DNA from: Branchiostoma floridae
Taxonomy: Eukaryota; Chordata; Leptocardii; Amphioxiformes; Branchiostomatidae
Length of the DNA: 64,000 bases
Assembly: GCF_000003815.2 (NCBI RefSeq)
Contig: NC_049980.1
Location: 23,659,932-23,723,931, forward strand
Reading direction: 5' to 3'
Part shown: positions 36,801 to 46,694 of the stretch, piece by piece
Numbering within the stretch: position 1 is the stretch's first letter
How the letters are laid out: every line of letters begins with the position of its first letter
Notes under the pieces: model-generated
The model's input: only the letters and a program-made list of their open reading frames with translations
Told to the model about the DNA's origin: nothing
Databases searched by the model: none
Made by a program: the position numbers and the translations under genes

Positions 36801-39800
36801 ATAAGCGCCCGATTCAAAACTCAAAGCTGATTCTCGTGGCCACAAAAAGTTCAAGTCTCTAGACTTTTCTCAACAGCCTTTTTAAAATCCGTTTGCGAAT
36901 AAACTTGCGATTACACTGGTGTTATCAGTATCTTTGATTGGTCACATTTGATGCACGTATTTCAGGCCACGTACTCGAGAAGATCGTAACAAGGTGCTCC
37001 TGGATAACCTGACGTTTGGAGAGGATGATGCCTTTGAAGGATACTGCGCTGCACTCAGGGAGGAGGAGAAGCTGTACTGGCTGGCAGACACCTTGGAAGG
37101 ATCGGGTATTTGACTAATCTTGCCGGTTATTGAAGTATAGAAGTTTTAAAACATCTAGTAGAAATTGGTAGTTGTGCATTCAATTTTCCGCTGAAGAAAT
37201 GCATTTTTTTCTAACCACCAGGACTGTCTGTTGACCTTCGCGAGCAGCTGATGCGACATCAAACTGTCCTGGTTGAAAAGATGGACCCTGATATAACATT
37301 GGCCCATCTCTCCAAGCAAAAGGTAAAAGTTTCAGAAATTATAGAATTTGCTAAAACAACATTTAATTCAATGAGACACGACCTTTTGTCTCACATGGAT
37401 CTTCATTGCCAAATAAAGAGAAGAATACTTTATATCAATTTTGCCTGCTTGGTGTTGATGTATAACAATCATTATTTGACATGAATCCATATGATACGTT
37501 GCTACCATCCATGGTTGTGGCGTTTAAATGTCGCGTCATATAAAATGTTTTTGTCTTTTTTGCTATTCCAATGAACAGGTCTTCACCGACGCCATGAGTG
37601 ATTATGCGTCGAGTGCAGACTCGCGTGAGGAGAAGAACAGGCGCATTGTCCACCTCCTACAGTCACGTGATGACCCTGACTTCTTCACGTTCTGCGGAGC
37701 CCTGAGGCAGAATCAGAGCCAGGCTCACCTAGCGGACCTCCTGCAAGGTACAACATTGTTTTCTCAAGTTCTCTTCACATCGCTATCGTGTTCAATCATA
37801 TGCATCTTTCATCTAAACAATATAGAATCATCACTTTTTCCATACTAACGTTTTCAACAGAACCTCACGTTATCTTTTCGCGACAGTCACCGGTGAATTC
37901 GAAGGCCCGGGATGTAAGGACATAAAAGGTATACACATGTGGCTAACGACATTAACATCCATTTCGAGACTGGCCATCATTGCAAAAGCGACATTTTGCA
38001 TTTCAGAAGAAGGACTGGACCTAAACAAAAGCGTGCTGCTGGAAGAGAAAAGCATTGACAACGCAACGAAGGCGTACAGTGAATTGGACAGCAAAGGTTA
38101 CCGTCAGGAAATTCACAGGGAAACACACCTCTTCACCCACACATCTGGTTCGTACAAGGCCCTGAATCCATTTCCGCTCTCCTTCCTAAAGGCTCTGGCA
38201 ACATCTCAACTTCATGTTTTCTCTTTAGTACCAATCGTTAGAATGAGTTGCTTTGGCTAGCTAAAAGTGGTCCTATGACAATCACATATACCTTGTTGCT
38301 AGTATGAATGTTCAAGAACTAACTTAACGTTAACCTCACTCATTCAAAGACATTATCATCAGAAATGAAACTGATAACTAATTGCTAATTCGATCACTTA
38401 TCGTTTGCGCTAGCTTGAATGATGACTGGTGTTTTAAACAAGCTCTGACCAAAATGGGATTTGAAAGTTTGCTATTCACGGGTTACAAGCATATGGTATA
38501 AAATGCATTGGCGTCTTCAGGTAAATGTGATGTTATGCTGCAGCACGTGTATGGTATTTACTTTTCGTCTCTTCTTCTTTGCACCAGTAACGCAGACCCA
38601 TCACATCAACGAGATGAATCAAGGGAATGGTGCTGTCCAATGGCAAGGTACAGTATGACCCTGAGACACATTATGTATTATGTACAGCATAAGATCAATC
38701 AACCGCACCGGAAAGTGTTGCGTCAGTATCAAAATCCACAATGTACAGCCGGTATCATTCTGCCTTTGCTGATAGAATGCCTTGTTGTTTTATAAAATGA
38801 TCTAATGCTTCTTATGACATCACCCAAACTCCACTATCAACTTTGATATTAAAGATAGAATGTGGTATAATGACTATTGCTACGGTTTGGTTGATCAAGG
38901 AATGTACTTTGCATTGTCTAGTTTTACACAATTGACCACCCCGGCATAGTTTAGATACCATTTGTTAACAAGAAAGCTGGGATTTTGCACCTTGCAACTA
39001 TATTCAATGGCTCTTATTTCCAGCAGCTGATGGCGGTGTCTACATTGGCGATCAGCGGAGGGAGGGAGAGCCCATACAGAGGCAATTGTCCCTGGCTGAT
39101 CCGACCATCAGGTCAGGCGCTTCTGCGGTGGCCCGAAGAGGACAACCGGTCATATTGGAGGTCAACGGAGAAGGTGCGTCCCTTACTTTTATATGACATG
39201 ACTCATTTTAGGTATGGGATATTATTGGGGAGATTAAGGCCATATGTATGATATTGTATATACCTACCGCACTATGTTCCCATAATTACATCATTATTTC
39301 ATACAGTTAACAACGGCACAGAAACAAGCCGCACGGTTAGTGACTGGCCTAATTTTGGGGCTTACAATATTATGGAATCCTCGTACAGTTTGTTTCTACA
39401 GCGTTTTAACCGCTTTAAGTATGAAATAATGATGTAAATGTGGAAATACAGTGCAGTAGATGTCAATATCATACCGATTGCCTTATCCCAAACATCATCC
39501 CACTTTTAACGCTCCGATATTGCTTAGTTGTCTTTACAGACGAATGGAAAAATGCATTTTTTTATAAGTTGTCACCGTCAGTGTCAGGAAATATCAACCT
39601 CAGTTCTCTATCATTGCATGGGCGTGGTACAGAACGAAGACTTTCATGAGAAAACAATAAGTTTACATATACTTGACATGTGAGTTACAGATTGCTAGTG
39701 CCAGCACGGCATAAGCTTACTTTGGAAACGTTTCGATCACGACTGCTTTTTGTTTGAATTTTCAAGTGGACGATGCCCATTGGTTGCTGAACAACGGATC

Positions 39801-39978
39801 CCTGCCGGTGAACAAAGGCATCCACGTCCGTACGTCCGGTCTGACCCACGAGCTGAAGATAGACGGCATGACCCCAGACCTGGCAGGCACCTACACCTGC
39901 CAAGGTACCACACCAGATGGGGCCATGTTGTCATGTGATATCAGGATCACACTGCTGGACCCTTACCCATCTCTGTAA
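30743..39978 (+). CDS. Ig/FN3 transmembrane receptor with cytoplasmic tandem CARD and Ig domain
   Basis: Predicted exons: 30743-30815, 31205-31359, 31811-31958, 32120-32215, 32663-32881, 33158-33257, 33465-33667, 33850-33986, 34323-34479, 34979-35202, 35539-35694, 36194-36293, 36531-36669, 36966-37105, 37222-37322, 37579-37747, 37887-37928, 38007-38096, 38588-38647, 39024-39173, 39767-39978. All introns are GT-AG and phases agree throughout, giving 2871 nt (956 residues plus TAA). Signal peptide 1-24 (MACLLRTCWLLAVVLLHCPW...). Contactin/L1-like Ig1 35-125, Ig2 126-230, Ig3 231-331, Ig4 332-430; FN3 ~431-525; TM ~540-556; Cys-rich 557-580; CARD1 ~591-684; CARD2 ~686-773; linker; Ig5 ~865-950. 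No ITIM, kinase or TIR was seen. The role inferred is a surface receptor linking adhesion or recognition to CARD signalling. Exon 2 could instead begin at 31193, also in frame. The exon at 36194-36293, which connects ectodomain and CARDs, matters most for the one-gene model; the alternative is two adjacent genes. Confidence 0.75.
31205..34479 (+). other. Four contactin-like Ig domains (exons 2-9)
   Basis: Ig1 has Cys55, Trp67 and the DEGVYQCVAEND motif (Cys106). Ig2 has Cys150, the contactin/L1-style YPGLMFFW (Trp163), VSQKTGDLYFARAEPNDPGD and Cys204. Ig3 keeps GNPIPTLTWRR and EDAGFYEVTATNS but lacks both disulphide cysteines. Ig4 keeps EEDSGAYQCSIS (Cys411) but has Trp instead of the strand-B Cys (SVTWDVAW). 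Most of these domains are split over two exons, as in vertebrate contactin/L1 genes. The ectodomain should bind a protein ligand, possibly homophilically. Confidence 0.85.
34979..35694 (+). other. FN3 domain and transmembrane helix exons
   Basis: FN3 begins APSYVRNIRL and contains LDWDPP, GGYQVQAI and YTYRVRARSTGG, the normal FN3 landmarks, over two exons. A Gly/Ser/Thr-rich stalk follows, then TWLLPLLIVLLLLLILL, a 17-residue hydrophobic stretch that ends exactly at the exon boundary. Contactins have four FN3 and a GPI anchor, whereas this protein has one FN3 and a TM helix. Reading through the donor would add about 20 residues and then stop, a possible short-tail isoform. Confidence 0.8.
36194..36293 (+). 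other. Cys-rich juxtamembrane exon joining receptor to CARDs
   Basis: Phase 0 in and phase 1 out. It encodes CCCCCLWLGLCGKYCPCCTC followed by WTCFDRTESKHYK: 11 cysteines within about 23 residues immediately after the TM helix. Such clusters are typical palmitoylation sites on the cytoplasmic face. The acceptor is catctag|tg and the donor is AAAG|GTGACC. Its phases are exactly those needed to join the TM exon (phase 0 out) to the first CARD exon (phase 1 in), which supports a single gene. Confidence 0.65.
36531..37105 (+). other. CARD domain 1 (two exons)
   Basis: Residues about 591-684. CARD landmarks are in order: basic helix 1 (RRDHQEMLKLYRLDAVTHVQ), the helix 2-3 turn PDRITAFLASRKV, charged TREDRNKVLLDNL, then AFEGYCAALREEEKLYWLAD, which matches the AFxxFcxxLrexxxxxLAxxL end of many CARDs. 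CARDs make homotypic contacts that build caspase- or NF-kB-activating filaments. Confidence 0.8.
37222..37747 (+). other. CARD domain 2 (two exons)
   Basis: Residues about 686-773. It opens DLREQLMRHQTVLVEKMDPD, continues ITLAHLSKQKVFTDAMSDYA and SREEKNRRIVHLLQSRDDPD, and ends FFTFCGALRQNQSQAHLADL. This is the same helix pattern as CARD1 with low sequence identity, so the tandem is ancient rather than a fresh duplication. Its split into two exons parallels CARD1. Confidence 0.8.
37887..39978 (+). other. Linker cassettes and cytoplasmic Ig domain
   Basis: Four exons (42, 90, 60 and 150 nt) are all phase 1 at both ends, so each could be skipped without breaking the frame. They encode a polar, acidic linker. 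The last two exons form an I-set-like Ig domain: ARRGQPVILEVNGE, then DDAHWLLNNGSLP, HELKIDGMTPDLAGTYTCQG and CDIRITL, with TAA soon after. It lacks a strand-B Cys (LEVNGE). Its position beyond the CARDs places it in the cytosol, as in MALT1 or titin-type proteins. Confidence 0.7.
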
Positions 39979-40500
39979 CAGAACAATGTTACCACGATGT
40001 GATTTTCCATAAAAGCAACTACTAGTAATCTTGTTAGACTGCTGGAGGTTAGGCCCTAAACAAGGCAAGGCTTTGCCATTGATAGTGAATATTGTCTGCA
40101 TATCATACGCAATTCTACAGATGTAGAAATACAAGACTGTACGTACATTCTTCGCATGTCCTTATGATTTGATGATCGATAAAAGTTACAGAAGAGAACA
40201 GTACAGAATGTGACATTTAAAAAAAAAATTCATTTTTTTTACTTAATGTATGGTAACACGTAACAAGACCACTCAAGGTTACGGGTTACATTGTAACTGA
40301 AACAGCAACTCTTAGCCCCAGGTCAGAAACATCATGATTAAGACCAGCTCAATTGCTCACTGTGAGTGAGGACTACTAGTAACTGACCCAATAGGCGAAG
40401 CAGGGGTTACGAGGGCTGCTCGGGAGATTCCCTATCCCATTTTTCATTACTACAAAAGTGACATAACTACTAGTTCAAACAACACTATGCTAACAATAAA
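39979..40500 (+). other. Probable 3' UTR of the Ig-CARD gene
   Basis: Non-coding sequence after the TAA. An AATAAA-containing run (aacaataaaaaaaaac) near 40494 is the first reasonable poly(A) signal. Its A-run makes it ambiguous. Confidence 0.35.
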
Positions 40501-41211
40501 AAAAAACGTATGCTAACAATAATTACACAGAAATGCCATGGATCCTGACTAAAATCAAACAAGTGATACAAAAGAATCCATAATACTAAAGCAAGAAAAG
40601 GAACATAAATGAAATGATATTAATAAATACCAATCAATATATAAAGTTGCTGATTTTTATAACCAAGAAAATCATAAATCATTCTTTATTCATAGATATG
40701 TATACATATCCCAGGTCACGTGGGTCATTACTGACCGAACGTGAAGGAGGTACATTAACAGGCTGACACAGGATGTTACATAGATAATATTGCACAGTGT
40801 AAGTGTTGTTCGTAAAATCATTACATTTCACAGCTGTCTCAGTTACATTTAAAATCACAATGGTTTTATTTTTTAGTTATCAAAATAATGAACAAAGATT
40901 GTCTACTCAACATATGGTACTATAGAGTGCAGGCATAGTCCTAGTGACATATGATTTATACTTCGAAGGTTTCAATCCAGTTTTGTATTGGCTGGCCATA
41001 AGGGTTGATCAGTTCTATACACAACCGAATAAACCATTATGAGAAGCAACCGTGGATCACTGATTTTATATATTACCTTCGCCAAGAAGGTTATATTTTC
41101 GGTAGCGTTTGTATGTTTGTATGTATACCAGATAGGTGTCAGATATGACGGGTACCAGTACATGTTCAAGAAGGTGTCCCTTGTATGCCTACTTTCTCGA
41201 ACCAGATGTGG
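40500..41211. other. Intergenic with a dispersed-repeat fragment
   Basis: No gene was recognised. The segment at 41083-41140 (cgccaagaaggttatattttcgg...) has the look of a high-copy dispersed repeat and leads directly into the duplicated block that begins at about 41212. Confidence 0.4.
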
Positions 41212-41683
41212 CGATAAAAACAGCGCCATAATGTCTCGACACCTGACAGAAAGGTGATCTTGTTTACCCTTCGATAATGTTTCGTGTCTACACTTTGAAG
41301 GTGTTTTCGCCTGCCTAACTAGTTCGCCTAAGGACCCGACCGAAGGCAAAGGTCCAGACTGTCCCACCCTATGCCGAAATATGCTTTGCTTGGGGGTTTA
41401 TCAAATCAAAGACGCCCGATACAGACATATGAGATTATATCCCAAACTGCCTCTGACAATTGTAACGACTTTACCTACGAGTTTACAAATATGAAAAATA
41501 CGTTTGTGTGAGGCAAATAAATAATGGCCTACAATGTATTTGCGTTGTAGAACTCCAAACGACTCATGTCGACTACAGCGTAATCTCCACGCATGTTTTG
41601 GGACACGGGAGGCGATGTGTCACAGGGAAGGACAGCTAGGAAAACGTAACCATTCAGCCTCCCAAACATCTGCTTTGAGATAA

Positions 41684-41901
41684 TACTGTAAATGCAGAAA
41701 TTTTCTCGGTGCTTTTATGTTCGCGGTTTTCGCGTTGCAAATTTACCGCGAACTTAAAACCAGCGCGAACATTTTTTCCATGACAGTAACAGACTAAAGT
41801 ACATGTTGCTACCGCGAACTTAAAACCACCACGAAGAGGCCTTTTCCTGCTACCGCGAATTTAATTAATTAAATCCCCGCGAACTTACAGCATTTACAGT
41901 A
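41684..41901. mobile_element. CGCGAA-rich MITE, copy 1
   Basis: Begins TACTGTAAATGC and ends GCATTTACAGTA, an exact 12-bp terminal inverted repeat. The interior alternates ttcgcggttttcgcg and taccgcgaacttaaaacca segments in both orientations. About 218 bp, with no coding capacity. Confidence 0.85.
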
Positions 41902-42284
41902 ATTCACGCAGACTGAAAAAAATAGCCGCGGGGTTATGGGCGTATGGACGGGACGAGTGACATTTGTTATATCTTTAGAACGCCATACAATCATTTCTTT
42001 CATGTGACATTTTCACAAATATTTGCAGAAACGTAAATAGTAACAATTCAAAGTCATCATGAAAAATACGTCCCAACCATAAGCAAACTTTCTTACCAGC
42101 AAATTTGTGTCAAAGCCAGACAGTAATTACAAACTTTACAGATTTCCGGTAACGACCATTATATGCAGACGATGTCGTATAAAAGAAGACGCTACGTTAT
42201 CATATGGTAACTGGAGGTATTACGTCAAAACAGTTGCTTCATGATTAATACTGCTTTAACTGTTCTCTTGCTTGCCGTATATTT

Positions 42285-43015
42285 CTAGGTTGGACCTATC
42301 TTGTTCTGTGTTTGGCCAATCTTGACGAATTTTTCAAAGTTGGGCTCGGGCCAATCTTGTTCTGGGTTGGGCCAATCTTGTTCTCAGTGCCAATCTTGCC
42401 ATGAGCGGCTAAGGGGCAAGATGGGAGCGGAGCCGTGCCTTATTCCGGCCATAAATTTGCTTTTTTACGAGTCATGCTGACTCATGGCTTCATGATCATG
42501 CACCATTAAGAAACTGTGCCAGCGTTTGTCAAATAGTCACAGTTTTCCTCCGGAGACGGCCGAGAAGATCAATGCTCTCAACGAACGACGGAACAAACAC
42601 ACAAACAAACATTATCATATAATTTGCTGTGAATAAATGCGCATGTCCCAACTGACAACGAGCTAAATAAGTGGACTCCATTGTTCTACACAACGCTCCT
42701 CCCCTTGTTTAACAGGTTTGACGCATTCTTATTACGTTTACTTCATTGATATTCGTCACTGTCACTGTCAGATATCATTATCGGGGACGCTAACTCGAGT
42801 GGGTAGTCTGCGTCTGCCTGCTCCTAGAAGAGCCGTTCCTACAAGTCTCATCTTTACCGTCTACAAACCACCTGTCGATGTGACAATAGTAAGTGTAGTT
42901 GTATTTTCAGTCTGTATTTCACCTGTCCTATTTGTTGATAGCACTCCACTTGTGGCATTACCGGTCATATTGTGTGCAGAGTGCGTGTGTACGTTCCAGT
43001 TGTCTATAATCAATT
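42285..43015 (+). repeat. GGGCCAATCTTG-type dispersed repeat, copy 1
   Basis: A ~0.7-kb repeat characterised by ttgggccaatcttgttct motifs, then tcacagttttcctccg-gacggccga, an aacgaacgaaggaacaaacaaac stretch, and gtccccaact-type lines ending gcactgtcagatatcattatcg. Related copies in the same orientation lie near 44378, 45165, 45640, 49440, 53255 and 54262. It has no intact ORF. Confidence 0.75.
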
Positions 43016-43779
43016 AAGTAACAAACTCAATAGTTCCGATCTACACTCGAAAAAAATTATCTGCCCTAGTACGACGATCGACGTGCGGTGCACCAATGCG
43101 CGTCCTGGGACAAATTTTTGTCCGTGTAAAAAGCGGCAGTGGCGCTTGGCCTTGAGTGGACCTACGAAATACAGCACGGAATATACTCTCTTCTGGCCAA
43201 CAGAAAAAGATCAAAGTTGGATTGTGATTTCAGGTGACATCGTGTTCAACGACTCAATAATACCTAACAAGTCGGTATGTACCACCAGAGTTAAAGTTCG
43301 TGTTTAAGTTCGTGTTTAAGTTCGTGTCACACGAAAAAGATGACACTACCTCTTATCATATGATAACTGGACACGGTGGTCAAATACGGGCTCAAAATCT
43401 CCCATGTCTAGCCGAATTCGAACCTTCTTCGATGATGTTCCATCTGACGTAATTCGAACGGAACCCGTGTTCTATTTAGGTCATCTGCGGTCATTGCAGG
43501 TAAAACCGTGCTTTCTGGCATTTTCCTCCCAACTAACTTGAATCAGGCGAAAAATATAGTTTTTAACCAATATAAACAATTTTCTGGACATTACATCTAT
43601 GCTTTCACTTTGTTTGCAACCTGTAATATGTAACGAAGCTACTGGCGTTTTTGTTGGTGACCTTGAATATCATAAGTGTTGTTTACACCGGTATCAATAA
43701 CACCCTCCCGCTCTCCGTGCGGCATGACATGCGTGCCAACATCGTTTAAGATCTCCACCAAGAATAGTCCAACATAACT

Positions 43780-43956
43780 CATTGACGGCTCAAAATGACC
43801 GCAACGGTTTTCCCGAGATTTCTGTTTTTGGGATTTTTAAAAAATGCCTTAGATTTTGAATTATTGGTAATTAAGTGCGAAAAATGCCATTTTTACGCAT
43901 ATTTTTGACTGTAACTTTGCTTAAAATTAAAAATTAAAAAATCCCAAAAACAGAAA
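43780..43956. repeat. Inverted repeat with 20-bp arms
   Basis: TTTCTGTTTTTGGGATTTTT near 43819-43838 is the reverse complement of AAAAATCCCAAAAACAGAAA near 43936-43956. The loop is about 100 bp and AT-rich. It could be a foldback element remnant; no flanking duplication was seen. Confidence 0.7.
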
Positions 43957-44377
43957 GTTTTATTTGCCTCTCAGATGACGAAAAATATAAAAATCGAGAA
44001 TTTGCCATGGCACTTGCGGCCCATCTTATCAAGAGTATGGTCAAATTGAAGGCCTTCCTAGAAACAGAAAAAAAAATCGTCTTTGGAAGCAAAATCGAAA
44101 CGAAACAACTATCTCAATTCAAACGGGAAGATTCAGAATATCTAAAATTGCGAATTTAATCTTATTTTGAATACATTTTCCCTGTCATAAAATCTTGTTT
44201 ATGTTGAAATATTTTACGGTTAGCAAATAGTAGGCCTCTTGTAACCCGATACTCTTTCGAACTCGCATAGCAACGGGAAAGAATACCCTAGCAACCGACC
44301 GCCGTGGGAGGTACTCCAGTACATACAATACGTCAAAACAGTTGATTCATGATCACTCAATACCTAAATTGTTCTCT

Positions 44378-45120
44378 TGTTTGCCGTATTCTTCTATGTT
44401 GAACCTCTCTTGTTCTGTGTTGGGCCGATTTTGCCGCATTCTTCAAAGTTAATGTTGGGCGCGGGCGCATTTTGGTCTGGGTTGGGTCAATCTTCTGGGG
44501 ATGAATGGGCGTGGATCCGTGCCTTTTACGGGTCGTTTGATATTACATGTATTTCAAATCAAGTTCCAACTTGGTCCATTTTATGGCTTGTTAAAAAAAG
44601 AGGACGTATTGAGTGATAGCGTTTGTCAAATCATCACACGGGGTCGGCCGACAGGGACCTGCCCTAAAACATGTGCGTTTAACAGGATTAATGCTTTGAA
44701 GGAATGAACAAACAAACGAAAAAATATCAGGGCTTAGATGAACGGTGCTAATCAGTAAACTCGTTCAGAATTTAAACGGATATCTGAATTCCAACCGCCA
44801 GGGATTCAGACTCCTTGGTTGGCAAGCGAAAGTATTGGAGGTCACTACGGAGGATGATACTCAGGCTAAACGTATACCCATGGATGCTAAGATGCTAAAA
44901 AAAGAAAAAAATATGTATCTATGCATACCATCGTCATTAATGTTGTTTTTACAAAATAACATTGAAATACATTGTATACGTCTCTGGAAGGTTGCCATGT
45001 CCTAACTAGCAACGAGCCGAAAGAAGTGGACCTCATTGTTGTGCACATTGCCCCTCCCCATTGTTTGACGTCTTGATTTTACACGTTGGTTCATTAATAT
45101 TCAGCACTGCTAGTGTACAA
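44378..45120 (+). repeat. GGGCCAATCTTG-type repeat, copy 2
   Basis: Closest to 54262-54830: both share ttgggccgattttgccgcattct, gggcgcgggc, ttatggcttgttaaaaaaag and cacggggtcggccgacagg. 44790-44910 (agactccttggttggcaagcg ... cactacggaggatgatact) also recurs at 45860-45930. Confidence 0.75.
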
Positions 45121-45164
45121 ATGACTAAGACACAAATTTGTCCTCTAAGTCTGGCGCGGTACAA

Positions 45165-46330
45165 TATTGTTTTGGATTGGGCCAATCTTGCCTTGAACTT
45201 CTTACAGGACGGATGGAATGGGAGTCGTACCCTTTTCCGGGTCGTTTCGCGGGATGCATTTCAAAGCATGTCCCAATTTGGTGAACACGAGTGATCATGA
45301 ATTAACTGTTTCAGCGTTTGTCAAATCGTCACAGATTTTCTTCTGGGACGGCCGACAGGGACCTACCTTAATACATGCGTCCGACACGATTAAACGAACG
45401 AAGGAACGAATAAACGAGCAAATGGACAAACATAAGTTGCTGGGGAAAGTTGCGCGTGTCGTCCCAACTGAAAAGAAGTGGGTTTCATTGTTGTGTACAA
45501 CGCCCCGTCTCATTTCAGCTGTCTCTAATGAATGAAGGGAAAAACTCACTCTTACTCGTAATGAAGTGTGTGTTTTAGATACTGTGTTACCATGACTACT
45601 GAAGGGTAAAATAGTTGAGATGTTAATCTGTTGCTATTTCTCTATTGTTTGCCGTATTCTTCTAGTAGGTTGGGCCTCTTTTGTTCTGTGTTGAGCCAAT
45701 CTCGTCGCATTCTTTAAAGTTGGGCCCGGGCCAATCTTGTTCTAGGTTGGGCCAATCTTGCCTTTTCAATTGAGCGGCTCAGGGGCACGATGGGAGGCGA
45801 GCCGTACCTTTTTCGTGTCATGATCACTCAGATCATGACACTGTAGGGATACGCGCTGGTCCAGACTCCGTGGTTAGCAAGCGAAAGTATTGAGCCAGCG
45901 GTCACTACGGAGGATGATACTAAGCTTACCGCACCAATGCTAAAATGTTAGTGATTGGATCATTGTTTTATTTATTGATTGATTGATTGATTGATTGATG
46001 TCGAAAAGCTGACTCGGGTGAATAAGGTATTTAACGTCACTATCAATTGTGTAATATTGAAAAATATCGGAAAATATCGGAAAATATATCTGGATACATG
46101 TATACCAACTGGCAACGAGCCAAAAGAAGTGGACTTCGTTGTTAACGTTGTGCTCATTGTCCCTCCCCATTGTTTGACAGGTTTTGCGTCTCCATTTAAC
46201 GTATTGGTTGATGTTCAGCACTGCTAGTGTGCAAATGATTCTGACACAATATTCTCGTATAAGTTGGGTGCGCGACAGTCTTGTTCTGGATTGGGCCAAT
46301 CTTGCTTCGAGCGGCTTAGAGGACGGATGA
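45165..46330 (+). repeat. GGGCCAATCTTG-type repeats, further partial copies
   Basis: At least three partial copies (about 45165-45540, 45640-45840, 46200-46330) lie head to tail in the same orientation, with short unique spacers. One spacer has an (attg)n-like run at 45972-45996. Confidence 0.65.
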
Positions 46331-46408
46331 CATCGTGTAGAGAAAAATAATTCATGCTAGAAATACAAATGACAAATACACAAAACAGGTCAGGTCAGTT
46401 AATGATTT

Positions 46409-46694
46409 TATTTTTTTTTAGCATAGCATAACGTCAGTCTCAACATTCATGGGACATCATCAGTTCTACTTCATTACACCTTGCAAGTCCAATCAATGTT
46501 GTCATGCGTAAGTTCACAATAAACTTATCATATAGAAAAAATTGTATACAAATTACATAAGTCAACTCAGAGCATATTTTCACATCATACAGTACATATA
46601 TCACAGCAAATTCGTTTCAGGTGTAATTAGCCGTGACAACGACACAATTATGCCAACGTATGTCGGTACACGTATAAATAGTTCGCAAGAAGTC
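46409..46694 (-). other. 3' UTR of the zinc-binding gene
   Basis: Downstream of the stop at 46695 on the minus strand the sequence is AT-rich. The complement of TTTATT at 46409-46414 is AATAAA, a suitable poly(A) signal about 280 bases after the stop. Confidence 0.45.

Larger units (their letters stand above)
41212..43330 (+). repeat. Segmental duplication copy 1 (partner 52093-54175)
   Basis: Long stretches are almost identical to 52093-54175 in the same orientation, about 10.9 kb apart. Examples: gcgccataatgtctcgacac at 41222 and 52105; ggttatgggcgtatggacgg at about 41931 and 52899; gtgacaatagtaagtgtag at about 42880 and 53836. Copy 2 has about 60 bp extra near 52420. It contains one CGCGAA-type MITE and one GGGCCAATCTTG-type repeat. 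Small open frames in it are not conserved between copies and are not called as genes. Confidence 0.9.

Noticed and set aside
30743-39978. Assignment as a true contactin orthologue
   Set aside because: The Ig domains resemble contactin/L1, but there are four rather than six, one FN3 rather than four, a TM helix in place of a GPI anchor, and CARDs follow. No gene symbol is justified.
40972-41367. 131-codon minus-strand ORF
   Set aside because: It straddles the edge of the duplicated block. The duplicate at 52080-52250 does not preserve the frame, and no domain is recognisable.
46674-46684. Plus-strand TATAAATAG near the end of the zinc-binding gene
   Set aside because: A good motif, but no plus-strand gene follows. 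The open frame there is the antisense shadow of the minus-strand gene.
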